A program made the translations under genes and the position numbers. A stretch of DNA of 64,000 nucleotides. It comes from Vagococcus penaei (GTDB lineage Bacteria; Bacillota; Bacilli; Lactobacillales; Vagococcaceae). Shown in pieces: positions 36,960 to 45,607 of the stretch. Numbering within the stretch: position 1 is the first letter of the stretch; each line of letters opens with the position of its first letter. A model generated the notes under the pieces. The model searched no databases and was not told the DNA's origin. It saw only the letters and a list, made by a program, of their open reading frames with translations. The stretch is from the NCBI RefSeq assembly GCF_001998885.1, contig NZ_CP019609.1:856001-920000 (forward strand). Direction: 5' to 3'.

Positions 36960-38351
36960 ATGACTCATTTATTACCGACCGTTTCGGTCATTATTGTTTT
37001 TCTCGCTATCATGGCGGTATTATACCGCATGAAAGCAAAACACGTGAAGTTTTCTAAACGTGTCTTTATTGCACTAGGCATTGGTCTAGTATTTGGTATT
37101 GTCTTACAATTTATTTTTGGAAATGGAAACCCCGTCATCACTAATTCAATTGATTGGATTAGCATTGTGGGTAACGGATATGTCGCATTCTTACAAATGC
37201 TTATCATGCCACTGATTTTCATCTCAATTGTTGGGGCCTTTACAAAATTAACGAGTAACAAAAATCTGGGTAAAATTAGTTTCAGTGTTTTAGGTACCTT
37301 AATTGGAACCACAGCTATTGCTGCACTGATTGGAATTTTAGTAGTTTTCTTATTCAATTTAGATGGGGCAACTTTTACCAAAGGTGCTGCGGAGACGGCT
37401 CGAATTGCTGAACTAACTCAACGCCAAGATATGGTCAAAGATTTAACGATTCCACAACAAATTGTCTCGTTTATTCCTAGAAATATTTTTGCCGACTTAG
37501 CGGGGTCACGTGAAACAAGTACTATCGCTGTGGTAATCTTTTCAGCCTTAGTTGGTATTGCCTACTTAGGTATGAAGAAAAAAGAAACCAAAGAAGCCGA
37601 ATTCTTTTTAAATCTCATTCAAGCTCTAGATCGTTTAGTTATGCAACTAGTAAAAATTGTCTTACGTCTAACACCATATGGTATCTTAGCGCTAATGACA
37701 AAAATGTCTGCAACAAGTGATTTAGCAGCCATTATTGATCTAGGAAAATTTGTCGTCGCATCTTATGTTGCGATAATTACAATGTTTATTATTCATTTAC
37801 TAATTCTATTAGTGAATCGTGTAAATCCAATTACTTATCTAAAAAAAGCATTCCCGGTCTTGAGTTTTGCTTTTAGCTCACGCTCAAGTGCTGGTGCATT
37901 GCCTTTAAATATTGAAACACAACGTAAAGCACTTGGGGTTGACGATGCTACTGCTAACTTTGCTGCTAGCTTTGGTCTATCCATTGGTCAAAACGGATGT
38001 GCAGGAATTTATCCTGCTATGTTGGCTGCAATTGTTGCACCGACAGTTGGTATCGATGTTCATAGTATTTCTTATATTATTGTGATTATCGCTGTTGTCA
38101 GCATTAGTTCATTTGGTGTTGCCGGTGTTGGTGGTGGTGCAACCTTTGCTTCACTGATTGTACTTGGCTCATTAAATCTACCGGTTGAAATTGTTGGTTT
38201 AGTTATTTCAGTTGAACCTTTAATTGATATGGGACGTACTGCTTTAAATGTTAGCGGCAGTATGTTAGCCGGTGTGACAACTAGCCGTCATTTAAAAGAA
38301 CTAGATGATTCAGTTTTAAACGACCCTAATGCTGTTGTTGATGCACATTAA
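36960..38351 (+). CDS. tcyP: L-cystine/cation symporter (TcyP-like, DAACS family)
   Basis: This 463-residue membrane protein belongs to the glutamate/dicarboxylate:cation symporter fold, in the cystine-specific branch (TcyP/YhcL). It has about ten hydrophobic segments, LQMLIMPLIFISIVGAF, the SFAFSSRSSAGALPLNIE serine-rich hairpin, ASFGLSIGQNGCAGIYPAM and GVAGVGGGATFASL. TcyP members import cystine for cysteine supply. SD is AAAGGAGG. It ends at a terminator shared with mscL. Confidence 0.9.
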   Translation: MTHLLPTVSVIIVFLAIMAVLYRMKAKHVKFSKRVFIALGIGLVFGIVLQFIFGNGNPVITNSIDWISIVGNGYVAFLQMLIMPLIFISIVGAFTKLTSNKNLGKISFSVLGTLIGTTAIAALIGILVVFLFNLDGATFTKGAAETARIAELTQRQDMVKDLTIPQQIVSFIPRNIFADLAGSRETSTIAVVIFSALVGIAYLGMKKKETKEAEFFLNLIQALDRLVMQLVKIVLRLTPYGILALMTKMSATSDLAAIIDLGKFVVASYVAIITMFIIHLLILLVNRVNPITYLKKAFPVLSFAFSSRSSAGALPLNIETQRKALGVDDATANFAASFGLSIGQNGCAGIYPAMLAAIVAPTVGIDVHSISYIIVIIAVVSISSFGVAGVGGGATFASLIVLGSLNLPVEIVGLVISVEPLIDMGRTALNVSGSMLAGVTTSRHLKELDDSVLNDPNAVVDAH

Positions 38352-38360
38352 TTTAATAAA

Positions 38361-38400
38361 ACAAAAAAACAACCTTCAAAAATGAGGGTTGTTTTTTTTG
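38361..38400. terminator. Bidirectional terminator between tcyP and mscL
   Basis: AACAACCTTCA pairs with TGAGGGTTGTT (one mismatch) and is flanked by an A-run on one side and TTTTTTTT on the other. Confidence 0.82.
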
Positions 38401-38402
38401 TT

Positions 38403-38888
38403 TTATTTTTTTGTTTGAGAGCTAGAAGTATCTTCCCTATCTCTATTATCTTTAGTTGTTGTTTTAGCTTGTTCTTCTAGCAACGTACGAATATCAGCTA
38501 AAATGGCATCGGTTGTCTCAGCTTGTTTTTCCTCTGCTTGTTCTTTTTGTTCTTCTTCTTGTTTTTTCGTTGGTAAACTTGATTCAGCTTTGTTAACAAA
38601 TTTAACAATTAAAAATAAAACAAACGCGGTAATTAAAAAAGTGACAATTGCTGAAATAACTGTTCCATATTCAAACTTGATACCATTGACTTTGAAAAAC
38701 ATGCCACTTGTTGCATCGTCTAAACTCTTACGACCTGTTATGAGACGGATGACCAATCCAATAAGCGGTGTAATTAATCCATTTACTAAAGCATTAACAA
38801 TTGAAGTAAAAGCTCCACCAATAATGACCCCAACTGCTAAGTCTAAGACATTTCCACGTGCTATAAACTCTTTAAATTCTTTTAACAT
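38403..38888 (-). CDS. mscL: Large-conductance mechanosensitive channel
   Basis: MscL opens under membrane tension to release solutes in hypo-osmotic shock. The 161-residue protein has the N-terminal amphipathic helix and TM1 (FKEFIARGNVLDLAVGVIIGGAF, residues 4-26), the periplasmic loop and TM2 (about 75-99). A charged C-terminal helix follows. The tail after TM2 is about 60 residues, rich in E, Q, K and T, longer than usual for MscL of ~130-140 residues. SD is GAGAGGTGAAATCTG. It is a single-gene unit. Confidence 0.95.
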   Translation of the reverse strand: MLKEFKEFIARGNVLDLAVGVIIGGAFTSIVNALVNGLITPLIGLVIRLITGRKSLDDATSGMFFKVNGIKFEYGTVISAIVTFLITAFVLFLIVKFVNKAESSLPTKKQEEEQKEQAEEKQAETTDAILADIRTLLEEQAKTTTKDNRDREDTSSSQTKK

Positions 38889-38960
38889 CAGATTTCACCT
38901 CTCAATCATTTACCATTATACAATAATTTGTCTATAAGTAACAAACATACCTTCTATCTA

Positions 38961-38990
38961 TTGACACGTAACCTGAATGTAATATATGAT
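38961..38990 (+). promoter_or_regulatory. Possible promoter upstream of the M16 peptidase pair
   Basis: A perfect TTGACA (38961-38966), 18-base spacer and TATGAT (38985-38990) lie about 170 bases before the first gene. A second -10-like TATACT occurs at 39076-39081. Confidence 0.5.
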
Positions 38991-39158
38991 AATATATTGT
39001 AACCATTAGAAATAATTGACATGTTTATTCTAAAATTAATGATAATTTTTGATGATTTAAGGTTTTTTCCTATCTTATACTTTATATTTTTGGTAATCTA
39101 GGAAATGAATCTAAGATATCTTTCTAACATCATTAGATAATCAAAGGAGACTCAATTT

Positions 39159-40433
39159 ATGAGCATAACATACGAATTAAGTAATCAAGTAAATTTACAT
39201 GTATTACCCAATAAAAAACATAAATCAGTACGGATTTTAGTCCGGTTTGCTACACCAGTTAATCCAATAGTAAGTAGCCAGCGCTCACTATTAGCTAGTT
39301 TAATGGAAACTAACTCTAAAAACTACCCTAACCAAGTAGAACTAAGTAAGCAATTAGCTAACCTTTACGGTGCTAGTTTTGGAATTGGCGTTAGCCGTAA
39401 AGGAAATGAACATTATTTAACTATTGGTATGAATCTAATTAATGATAAGCTTGCACCAAGTGGTTCATCCGTCCTAGAATCAGCTGTTGCTTTCTTAAAA
39501 GAAATTATTTTTGAACCAAATATCACTAATGAAGCATTTGATTTAGCGACGTTTAACCGTGAACAAGCAAATCTAATTGAATACATTGAATCGATTTTTG
39601 ACGATAAACAAACCTATTCGTCTTTACAGTTACAGCGTCTTTTTTTTGCTCATTCGCTAGACCAACAAACACCTAGTTTTGGTGATATTAAATTTATTCA
39701 AAATGAAACAGCTCAATCTATGGCAACATATTATCAACAAATGATTGCCAACGATAAAGTTGATATCTTAGTCACCGGTGATGTGTCGGAAGGCTATGTC
39801 AAACGTTGTTTTGATTCATTTGGTCTAACTGATCGACCAAATGAATTAGAATCATCTTTACTATACCGACAACCGTTTGTAAATATCATTCAACAACAAA
39901 CTGAAGTTTTACCCGTTGTACAATCGAAACTTAATTTAGCCTATCACAGTTCCATCTACTATTATGATAATCTTTATTTCCCACTTTTAGTATTTAATGG
40001 TCTTTTCGGTGGCTTTCCACATTCAAAATTATTCATGAATGTTCGTGAAAAACACAGCCTAGCATACTACGCTAGTAGCTCAATTGATACATTTAGAGGT
40101 TTAGTCACTGTGCAAACAGGGATTGACCGTGGTAATCGCCATCAAGTATTGCGACTCATCAATGATCAACTAAAAGAATTAATTAATGGGAAAGTAACAG
40201 CTGAAGAATTAGAACAAACTAAATTAATGCTTGCAAATCATTATCTACTATCTCTTGATAGTCAAAATGCATTGCTAGAACAAGCCTACCTTGGGTTAGC
40301 AATTCCTAAAGCCATGATGTCACAAGAAGACTGGCTAAAAAATCTACAAAAAGTAACAATTGAGGATATTCAGACTGTTGCGAAACAAATCAAACTACAA
40401 GCTGTTTATTTCATGGAAGGAAGTGAAAAATAA
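39159..40433 (+). CDS. yfmF: M16 peptidase-like protein without the zinc motif (YfmF-like)
   Basis: The 424-residue protein has the two-domain M16 (insulinase/processing peptidase) fold, but the HxxEH motif is absent: the corresponding stretch reads LLASLMETNSKNYP. The C-terminal half keeps the substrate-binding segment FGGFPHSKLFMNVREKHSLAYYASS. This matches the non-catalytic partner of a two-subunit M16 enzyme, as in B. subtilis YfmF. It shares one base with the next gene, so the two are coupled. SD is AAAGGAG. Confidence 0.88.
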   Translation: MSITYELSNQVNLHVLPNKKHKSVRILVRFATPVNPIVSSQRSLLASLMETNSKNYPNQVELSKQLANLYGASFGIGVSRKGNEHYLTIGMNLINDKLAPSGSSVLESAVAFLKEIIFEPNITNEAFDLATFNREQANLIEYIESIFDDKQTYSSLQLQRLFFAHSLDQQTPSFGDIKFIQNETAQSMATYYQQMIANDKVDILVTGDVSEGYVKRCFDSFGLTDRPNELESSLLYRQPFVNIIQQQTEVLPVVQSKLNLAYHSSIYYYDNLYFPLLVFNGLFGGFPHSKLFMNVREKHSLAYYASSSIDTFRGLVTVQTGIDRGNRHQVLRLINDQLKELINGKVTAEELEQTKLMLANHYLLSLDSQNALLEQAYLGLAIPKAMMSQEDWLKNLQKVTIEDIQTVAKQIKLQAVYFMEGSEK

Positions 40434-41728
40434 TGCAAGAGTTACACTATCCTAATGTTAACGAAACCTTGTATAAAGAGATTCTACCTAATGGACTTGA
40501 AGTTACCCTTCTGCCAAAAAATGATTTCCACAAAACTTATGGTATATTCACTACTAACTACGGATCAATTGACAATGATTTTGTTCCATTAGATGAAACA
40601 GAATTCACTAAAGTTCCTGATGGTATCGCCCATTTTCTAGAGCATAAATTGTTTGAAAAAGAAGATGAAGACGTCTTTCAAAAATTTGGTCGTCAAGGGG
40701 CTTCTGCTAATGCCTTTACTAGCTTTACTAGAACAAGTTATCTTTTCTCAAGTACTGATAACGTTATGCAAAACGTTGAGACCTTGCTTGATTTTGTACA
40801 AGATCCCTATTTTACTGAAGAATCAGTTAATAAGGAAAAAGGCATTATTGGCCAAGAAATTCAAATGTACCAAGATGACCCAAATTGGCGACTATATTTC
40901 GGTATTTTAAACAATCTTTATCCTAAGCATCCTTTACATATTGATATTGCTGGAACTGAAGAAAGTATCGAAAAAATTACCGCTGATGACCTCTATCTTT
41001 GTTACGATACTTTTTATCATCCAAGTAATATGAATCTCTTTATCGTTGGTAAAATGGACGTTAAGGAGATGATGGCCTTTATTAAAGAAAATCAAGCTAG
41101 TAAAGTCTTTCCTGAAACAAAAGAGATTAAACGACGTTTTCCATTAGAATCCACAAACGATTTAATCAAAGAAAATCAAATTGAATTATCCGTTAGTCGA
41201 CCAAAATCAATCGTTGGTTTAAAAGGTTTGGACAATTTACCTGATAATGGTTTTGATCGCTTTAAGTATCAGGTGACAATTCAGTTACTCTTACAATTAT
41301 TATTTGGGGACACATCACGACATTATCTTGATATGTATAATGACGGCTTGATTGATGATAGCTTTTCTTTTGAATTTTCAATTGATCGCAGTTTCCATTT
41401 TGCTGATTTCAGTACTGATACAAATAACCCTGAACAATTTGCTAATCAAATAGTTAATTTACTCCTTAAATCAGCTAATAGTCCAGAATTAACCGAAAGA
41501 AACTTGGCATTAGCCAAGAAAAAAATGATTGGTAAACATCTTCAATCTTTAGATTCTTTAGAATACATTGCTAATCAGTTTAGCGCCATGAAATTCGGTG
41601 AAACCAGTCTGTTTGATTTAACAAAAGTTATCGAATCAATTAGTCTTGATGATTTACATCATGCACGTGAGCAATTTATTCGTCCTGAAGCTTTAAGTCG
41701 TTTTTATATTTATCCTAAAAAACGTTAA
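40433..41728 (+). CDS. yfmH: M16 zinc peptidase (YfmH-like)
   Basis: This 431-residue protein is the catalytic partner. It has the inverted zinc motif HFLEH (67-71), FEKEDEDVFQKFGRQGASANAFTS following it, and a distal Glu in the NKEKGIIGQEIQMY segment. The ATG overlaps the stop of the YfmF-like gene (TAATG). The likely product is a cytoplasmic heterodimeric peptidase; substrates are unknown. The next gene is the RodZ-like one, the order seen around ymfM-pgsA in many Firmicutes. Confidence 0.9.
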   Translation: MQELHYPNVNETLYKEILPNGLEVTLLPKNDFHKTYGIFTTNYGSIDNDFVPLDETEFTKVPDGIAHFLEHKLFEKEDEDVFQKFGRQGASANAFTSFTRTSYLFSSTDNVMQNVETLLDFVQDPYFTEESVNKEKGIIGQEIQMYQDDPNWRLYFGILNNLYPKHPLHIDIAGTEESIEKITADDLYLCYDTFYHPSNMNLFIVGKMDVKEMMAFIKENQASKVFPETKEIKRRFPLESTNDLIKENQIELSVSRPKSIVGLKGLDNLPDNGFDRFKYQVTIQLLLQLLFGDTSRHYLDMYNDGLIDDSFSFEFSIDRSFHFADFSTDTNNPEQFANQIVNLLLKSANSPELTERNLALAKKKMIGKHLQSLDSLEYIANQFSAMKFGETSLFDLTKVIESISLDDLHHAREQFIRPEALSRFYIYPKKR

Positions 41729-41806
41729 CAAAGCTTTATTCAATTGATTTTTTGCGCTAATATTATAGTGGTTAGCGATTTTCAACTTAGAAAGAAGGGT
41801 AGATTT

Positions 41807-42706
41807 TTGGATACAATTGGGGAAAAATTAAAAAAAGCCCGCATTGATAAAGGCTTAACCATTGGTGATTTACAACGTATTACTAAAATTCAACGACATT
41901 ATTTAGAAGCTATTGAGAGTAATGATTTTGATGCTATTCCTAGTGATTACTATCTTCGCACCTTTATCACACAATATGCTGAAGTAGTTGACTTAAATCC
42001 CCGGCCGTTATTACGCCGATTTGAAGGAAAGCCATCAATGGATAGTCAACTAACACCAGCCGTTCCTGTTCAAGGATCACGAAGAGTAAAATACGGACAT
42101 ACGGCTAATAAACGACATGTTATGAAGACATATATCCCAATCGTTTTATTAACGATAACGGTGGTTGCAATCGTCGCAACGATTGGTTTTGCTATGTGGC
42201 AAGATGCTAAATCTGGACCACTTGTTCCAAAACCTGAAAAAACAACTGTGATGAATCAATCGACACAAACTACGTCAAGCACTTCTAGTCAAGAAACGAA
42301 AGAGACATCAAGTCAAACAAAAGAAAAAGAAACAAAAAAACCAGAATTTAAAATAACTGAAGACACTGGTAATGCGATTACCTATGACATTTATAACGTC
42401 GAAAAACCTGCTATTACCTTGACTGGCGTTAACGCAACTGTTTGGTTTGGTTTACAAGAAACTGGTGCAGCTGATCTTTATTATCAAAATACTGTTCAAG
42501 CTGGTGAAAGTATTCAAGCAGAAATTCCTCAAGGTGTCTCAAGTGTCGATGTAGTAGTTGGTGCACCAAATTATCTAAGTCTGTCAGTGGATGGACATGA
42601 CTTGAAATTTAATGAGACCCAACCAATTACTAGTAAAAAAGTTATTACGTTAAATTTTATTTCTGACACAGACAAACAAACTGATAGCGAACCTAACGAA
42701 GAATAG
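41807..42706 (+). CDS. rodZ: RodZ-like membrane protein with N-terminal HTH (YmfM family)
   Basis: The 299-residue protein has a cytoplasmic HTH_25 domain (3-70, TIGEKLKKARIDKGLTIGDL), one membrane helix (about 108-131), a Ser/Thr-rich linker (about 148-180) and an extracellular beta-domain (DUF4115-like, about 190-285). This is the RodZ/YmfM layout, a cell-shape factor that links MreB to the wall machinery. The start is TTG at 41807, 8 bases after AAGAAGGG; the open frame goes further upstream without a ribosome site. pgsA follows 14 bases later. Confidence 0.87.
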   Translation: MDTIGEKLKKARIDKGLTIGDLQRITKIQRHYLEAIESNDFDAIPSDYYLRTFITQYAEVVDLNPRPLLRRFEGKPSMDSQLTPAVPVQGSRRVKYGHTANKRHVMKTYIPIVLLTITVVAIVATIGFAMWQDAKSGPLVPKPEKTTVMNQSTQTTSSTSSQETKETSSQTKEKETKKPEFKITEDTGNAITYDIYNVEKPAITLTGVNATVWFGLQETGAADLYYQNTVQAGESIQAEIPQGVSSVDVVVGAPNYLSLSVDGHDLKFNETQPITSKKVITLNFISDTDKQTDSEPNEE

Positions 42707-42720
42707 AGAAGGAGATTCTC

Positions 42721-43299
42721 ATGAACTTACCTAACAAATTAACTGTACTTAGAATTTTAATGATTCCACTTTTTATTATTGTTGCAGTGGCACCACTTAA
42801 TTGGGGTGTCCTTGATATTAGTGGTACCCCACTATTTATCACACAGCTAGTTGCTGCCATCATATTTGCTATTGCTAGTCTAACTGATTGGTTAGATGGC
42901 TATCTTGCTAGAAAGCATCATTTAGTGACTAACTTTGGTAAATTTGCCGATCCTTTAGCCGATAAAATGTTAGTAATGACGGCTTTTATTGTCTTAGTTG
43001 GCCAAGGCCGTGTACCTTCTTGGATTGCTGCCATCATTATCTGTCGTGAATTAGCTGTTACTGGCTTACGTTTATTATTAGTTGAAGATGGTGAAGTAAT
43101 GGCTGCTGCTTGGCCAGGGAAAATTAAAACTGCTACACAAATGTTAGCTATTATTTTCTTATTGCTTAATAATGTTCCCTTTGCTGCAATTAATTTTCCA
43201 CTAGCACAAATTATGTTATATGTTTGTTTAATCTTCACGATTTATTCTGGTGTCGATTATTTTGCTAAAAACAAACATGTCTTTAAAGGCTCAATGTAA
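42721..43299 (+). CDS. pgsA: CDP-diacylglycerol-glycerol-3-phosphate 3-phosphatidyltransferase
   Basis: PgsA makes phosphatidylglycerol phosphate, the precursor of PG, cardiolipin and lipoteichoic acid anchors. The 192-residue membrane protein has the CDP-alcohol phosphotransferase motif DGYLAR...G...D...D with Asp59, Gly60, Ala63, Arg64, Gly73, Asp77 and Asp81. It has five or six hydrophobic segments. SD is GAAGGAG. In many relatives cinA and recA follow pgsA; here a terminator and a different gene follow. Confidence 0.95.
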   Translation: MNLPNKLTVLRILMIPLFIIVAVAPLNWGVLDISGTPLFITQLVAAIIFAIASLTDWLDGYLARKHHLVTNFGKFADPLADKMLVMTAFIVLVGQGRVPSWIAAIIICRELAVTGLRLLLVEDGEVMAAAWPGKIKTATQMLAIIFLLLNNVPFAAINFPLAQIMLYVCLIFTIYSGVDYFAKNKHVFKGSM

Positions 43300-43353
43300 A
43301 AAATAAAAAACGATTAAAACTAAGATATACTGTTTTAATCGTTTTTTATTTTT
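43300..43353 (+). terminator. Terminator after pgsA
   Basis: AAAATAAAAAACGATTAAAAC (43300-43320, last 17 shown paired) and GTTTTAATCGTTTTTTATTTT (43332-43352) form a long stem ending in a T-rich run. Confidence 0.88.
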
Positions 43354-43411
43354 GCACTAATCGGTGTTTTCTTATACAATAACTATAGAATCTAAGAAAG
43401 GAGTTTTACTT

Positions 43412-43945
43412 ATGACATCTATTTTTAAATCTATGCAACGTTATGCCTTACTACGCAGTATTGCTTTTATTTTGCTAGGTATTGCAACATTGTTAGAACC
43501 TCTACAAGTTTTTAATCTGTTAGTCTATATTATTGCTATCTATAACGCTATCTTAGGTATCTTTAACTTAATTGATGCTCTACGGAACAAAGAAAATCGT
43601 TCAGTCTTTCAATTACCATTGGCATTTTTTTATTTAATTTTTGCGTTAATTATTTATCTTTTTGCTGGTTCAATTTTAAGTATTATCACGATTTTCATTG
43701 GTATTCTTTTAATGATTGGTGGTGCGACAAAAATCTCACAATCGTTCAATTTAAGACAATATGTTAATCTACCTTGGGTACCCATGCTTATCTATGGCTT
43801 ATTACTAGTTGTCGCTGGTGGATTAATTATGTTCAATCCTTTTGCCACCAAACTATTGTTATACCAATTCTTTGGCATTATTTTATTAATCACAGGTGTA
43901 TCAGAGTTAATTGCCTACTTTAAGTTTAGAAATGTTGAAATATAA
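43412..43945 (+). CDS. HdeD/DUF308-family membrane protein
   Basis: This 177-residue protein is almost all membrane: six hydrophobic segments arranged as paired helices with short polar turns. It includes ILLGIATLLEPLQVFNLLVYIIAIYNAILGIFNLIDAL and the repeat-like GLLLVVAGGLIMFNPF. That fits DUF308 (HdeD-like), whose role in Firmicutes is unknown. The start is ATG at 43412, 8 bases after AAGGAG. It is a single-gene unit between two terminators. Confidence 0.8.
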   Translation: MTSIFKSMQRYALLRSIAFILLGIATLLEPLQVFNLLVYIIAIYNAILGIFNLIDALRNKENRSVFQLPLAFFYLIFALIIYLFAGSILSIITIFIGILLMIGGATKISQSFNLRQYVNLPWVPMLIYGLLLVVAGGLIMFNPFATKLLLYQFFGIILLITGVSELIAYFKFRNVEI

Positions 43946-43953
43946 CTAACAAA

Positions 43954-43990
43954 AAGCCTGAGTGACATAATCACTCAGGCTTATTTTTTT
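43954..43990. terminator. Bidirectional terminator between the DUF308 and AI-2E-family genes
   Basis: AAGCCTGAGTGA (43954-43965) and TCACTCAGGCTT (43971-43982) form a 12-bp stem followed by ATTTTTTT. The right arm includes the stop of the minus-strand gene. Confidence 0.88.
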
Positions 43991-45035
43991 CAGATATCAC
44001 TTTTTTTATTTTTAATTGTTTTGGTTTAGTCGAATGAACTTCTAACAAATCAAGTAAAAAGACAAAGACTGGTATCCCTATAACCAAACCCCAGACACCA
44101 AAAAATTTCTCAGAAAACATTAATACAATAAAAACAAAGAAAACTGGTAAATCCGTGCGACTACTCATCAACTTCGGATTAAGTAAATATGATTCTAAAG
44201 CATGAATTAACGCAATCATAATTAATACGTAAATGACATCTTGAATTCCACCATTTGTATAAGCAATCAAACTTAGAGGAACACAAGAAATAACTACGCC
44301 TGCTACTGGTATCAAACTAAAAATAAAAATCATCAATGCTAAACTTAATAGCTGACTACTTGGAAAATTCATAAAATACAATCCTATTGTGGTTAACACT
44401 GTATTAATACAAGCTATGACAAACTGTGCTTCGATTACCACTCCAAAAGTATTAACAAATTTTTTACCTAAGTAAGCAACGTCACGACTAAAACACGCAA
44501 TTTTACTGTTAAAAAACGATTGACCAAACGCTGTTACCCATTCTTTTTCAATAATAAAGAAAAAACTTAAAATGAGTGACATGACAAGTGTTAATCCCAT
44601 TGATCCGATATTTGATAACGTATTAAATAAAACTCTTGCCCCAGCAGTTAACTGCTGTTTTACTTCGACAATGCTAATGTTATTTGAAACCCACTCAACA
44701 AAAATATTGTCGGTATTCATTCGTTGATAAAATGAAAAAACTTCCTCAATCATCTGAATAGTTTGTGTAAATAACTTCGGCACATAAACTGTTACAGCAA
44801 AGTACATAAAAATCACCATAACAGCATAGACAATTATTGTCACTATTTTTTCGGGTAGTTTAGTTAGTCGATGAATTGTCGCTACTAAACGAATTAATAA
44901 ATACGTCAAAATAAATGTTAATAAAACCAAACTCAGTATCCCTCGAAAGACATACATGACCAAACAAACAATTAGCAAAACTAGTGTCCGCCTAATAGAA
45001 TCATTTGCCTTTACTCTATTCCATAATTCAATCAT
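43971..45035 (-). CDS. AI-2E family (UPF0118) membrane protein
   Basis: The 354-residue protein has the AI-2E/UPF0118 layout: hydrophobic segments at the N-terminus, a ~100-residue amphipathic stretch and a C-terminal cluster with the LMSSRTDLPVFFVFIVLM and FGVWGLVIGIPVFVFLLDLL patterns. Members include AI-2 exporters and Na+/H+ antiporters, so the substrate is open. It follows the 121-residue membrane protein gene by 32 bases and is probably cotranscribed with it. Confidence 0.88.
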   Translation of the reverse strand: MIELWNRVKANDSIRRTLVLLIVCLVMYVFRGILSLVLLTFILTYLLIRLVATIHRLTKLPEKIVTIIVYAVMVIFMYFAVTVYVPKLFTQTIQMIEEVFSFYQRMNTDNIFVEWVSNNISIVEVKQQLTAGARVLFNTLSNIGSMGLTLVMSLILSFFFIIEKEWVTAFGQSFFNSKIACFSRDVAYLGKKFVNTFGVVIEAQFVIACINTVLTTIGLYFMNFPSSQLLSLALMIFIFSLIPVAGVVISCVPLSLIAYTNGGIQDVIYVLIMIALIHALESYLLNPKLMSSRTDLPVFFVFIVLMFSEKFFGVWGLVIGIPVFVFLLDLLEVHSTKPKQLKIKKVISEKNKPE

Positions 45036-45067
45036 TCAACAACCTCGCTTCTTTCTCTTAACTGATA

Positions 45068-45433
45068 CTAATTTTTACCTGTAAAATCAATTCTAAAAGT
45101 ACAAATAAACATGGTTAATAATGAGCTATAAATCATACTTAACCATAAAATAATACTAAAAACATTTGGGTTAGTAACGTTTCTATGTCTCACAACTAAC
45201 AGTTGATAGCCAATAGATAATAATAAAAAAATACAAAAATGACCGATACGATTGACTCGCGATTTGCCTAGAAAACTAGCAATAATTAAATTACCTAAAT
45301 TAAATAAATAAAAAGTAAACTTTTGGAATAAATGATTAGGAACCAAAAGTGAACATAGAAAAATGAGTGTTAGAAAAATAAATGAATATAGAAATTTGAG
45401 TTGCATTGACGTTAATTGTGCCCACTTTTTCAT
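45068..45433 (-). CDS. Uncharacterised four-helix membrane protein
   Basis: I do not recognise this 121-residue protein. It has four hydrophobic segments (about 13-31, 40-56, 65-82 and 93-113) with basic loops, including GKSRVNRIG and VVRHRN. The start is the ATG at 45433, six bases after GGAGG; the ATG one codon upstream is closer than usual. It lies between a 29-codon ORF upstream and the AI-2E-family gene downstream on the same strand. Confidence 0.7.
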   Translation of the reverse strand: MKKWAQLTSMQLKFLYSFIFLTLIFLCSLLVPNHLFQKFTFYLFNLGNLIIASFLGKSRVNRIGHFCIFLLLSIGYQLLVVRHRNVTNPNVFSIILWLSMIYSSLLTMFICTFRIDFTGKN

Positions 45434-45477
45434 CATTGACCTCCTACTTAACTCAAAATAGTTAATAATTCAAACCT

Positions 45478-45567
45478 TTATTGAACTTTTATCATAAAAA
45501 ATTCATAGTTCCACGCTATTATGCATATATACCAACAAAACAACCCTAACAAAACAAACTTTTTCAT
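45478..45567 (-). CDS. Candidate 29-residue hydrophobic peptide
   Basis: An ATG at 45567, about 8-10 bases after an excellent GGAGGAG, opens a 29-codon frame ending at TAA 45478. The peptide starts MKK, then has a hydrophobic stretch rich in L, F, I, C and W (residues 4-18), and ends in a mixed tail with WNYEFF. The ribosome site lies in the loop of a perfect 11-bp hairpin. It could be a leader peptide for the membrane-protein gene 45 bases downstream, a type I toxin-like peptide, or not translated. Length alone gives little coding support. Confidence 0.4.
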   Translation of the reverse strand: MKKFVLLGLFCWYICIIAWNYEFFMIKVQ

Positions 45568-45595
45568 TTTATTTACTCCTCCAAAGTAAATAAAA
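45567..45595. repeat. Perfect inverted repeat enclosing the SD of the 29-codon ORF
   Basis: TTTTATTTACT (45567-45577) and AGTAAATAAAA (45585-45595) are exact inverted 11-mers around CCTCCAA. On the minus strand the loop is TTGGAGG, which holds the Shine-Dalgarno sequence; on the plus strand it is CCUCCAA, an anti-SD-like loop. Confidence 0.9.
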
Positions 45596-45607
45596 CAACT
45601 CCTTTTT

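Noticed and set aside
36965-37381. 138-codon minus-strand frame
   Set aside because: It is antisense to the cystine transporter gene and carries no family signal.
38503-38937. 144-codon plus-strand frame
   Set aside because: It is the antisense shadow of mscL, caused by the codon pattern of that gene.
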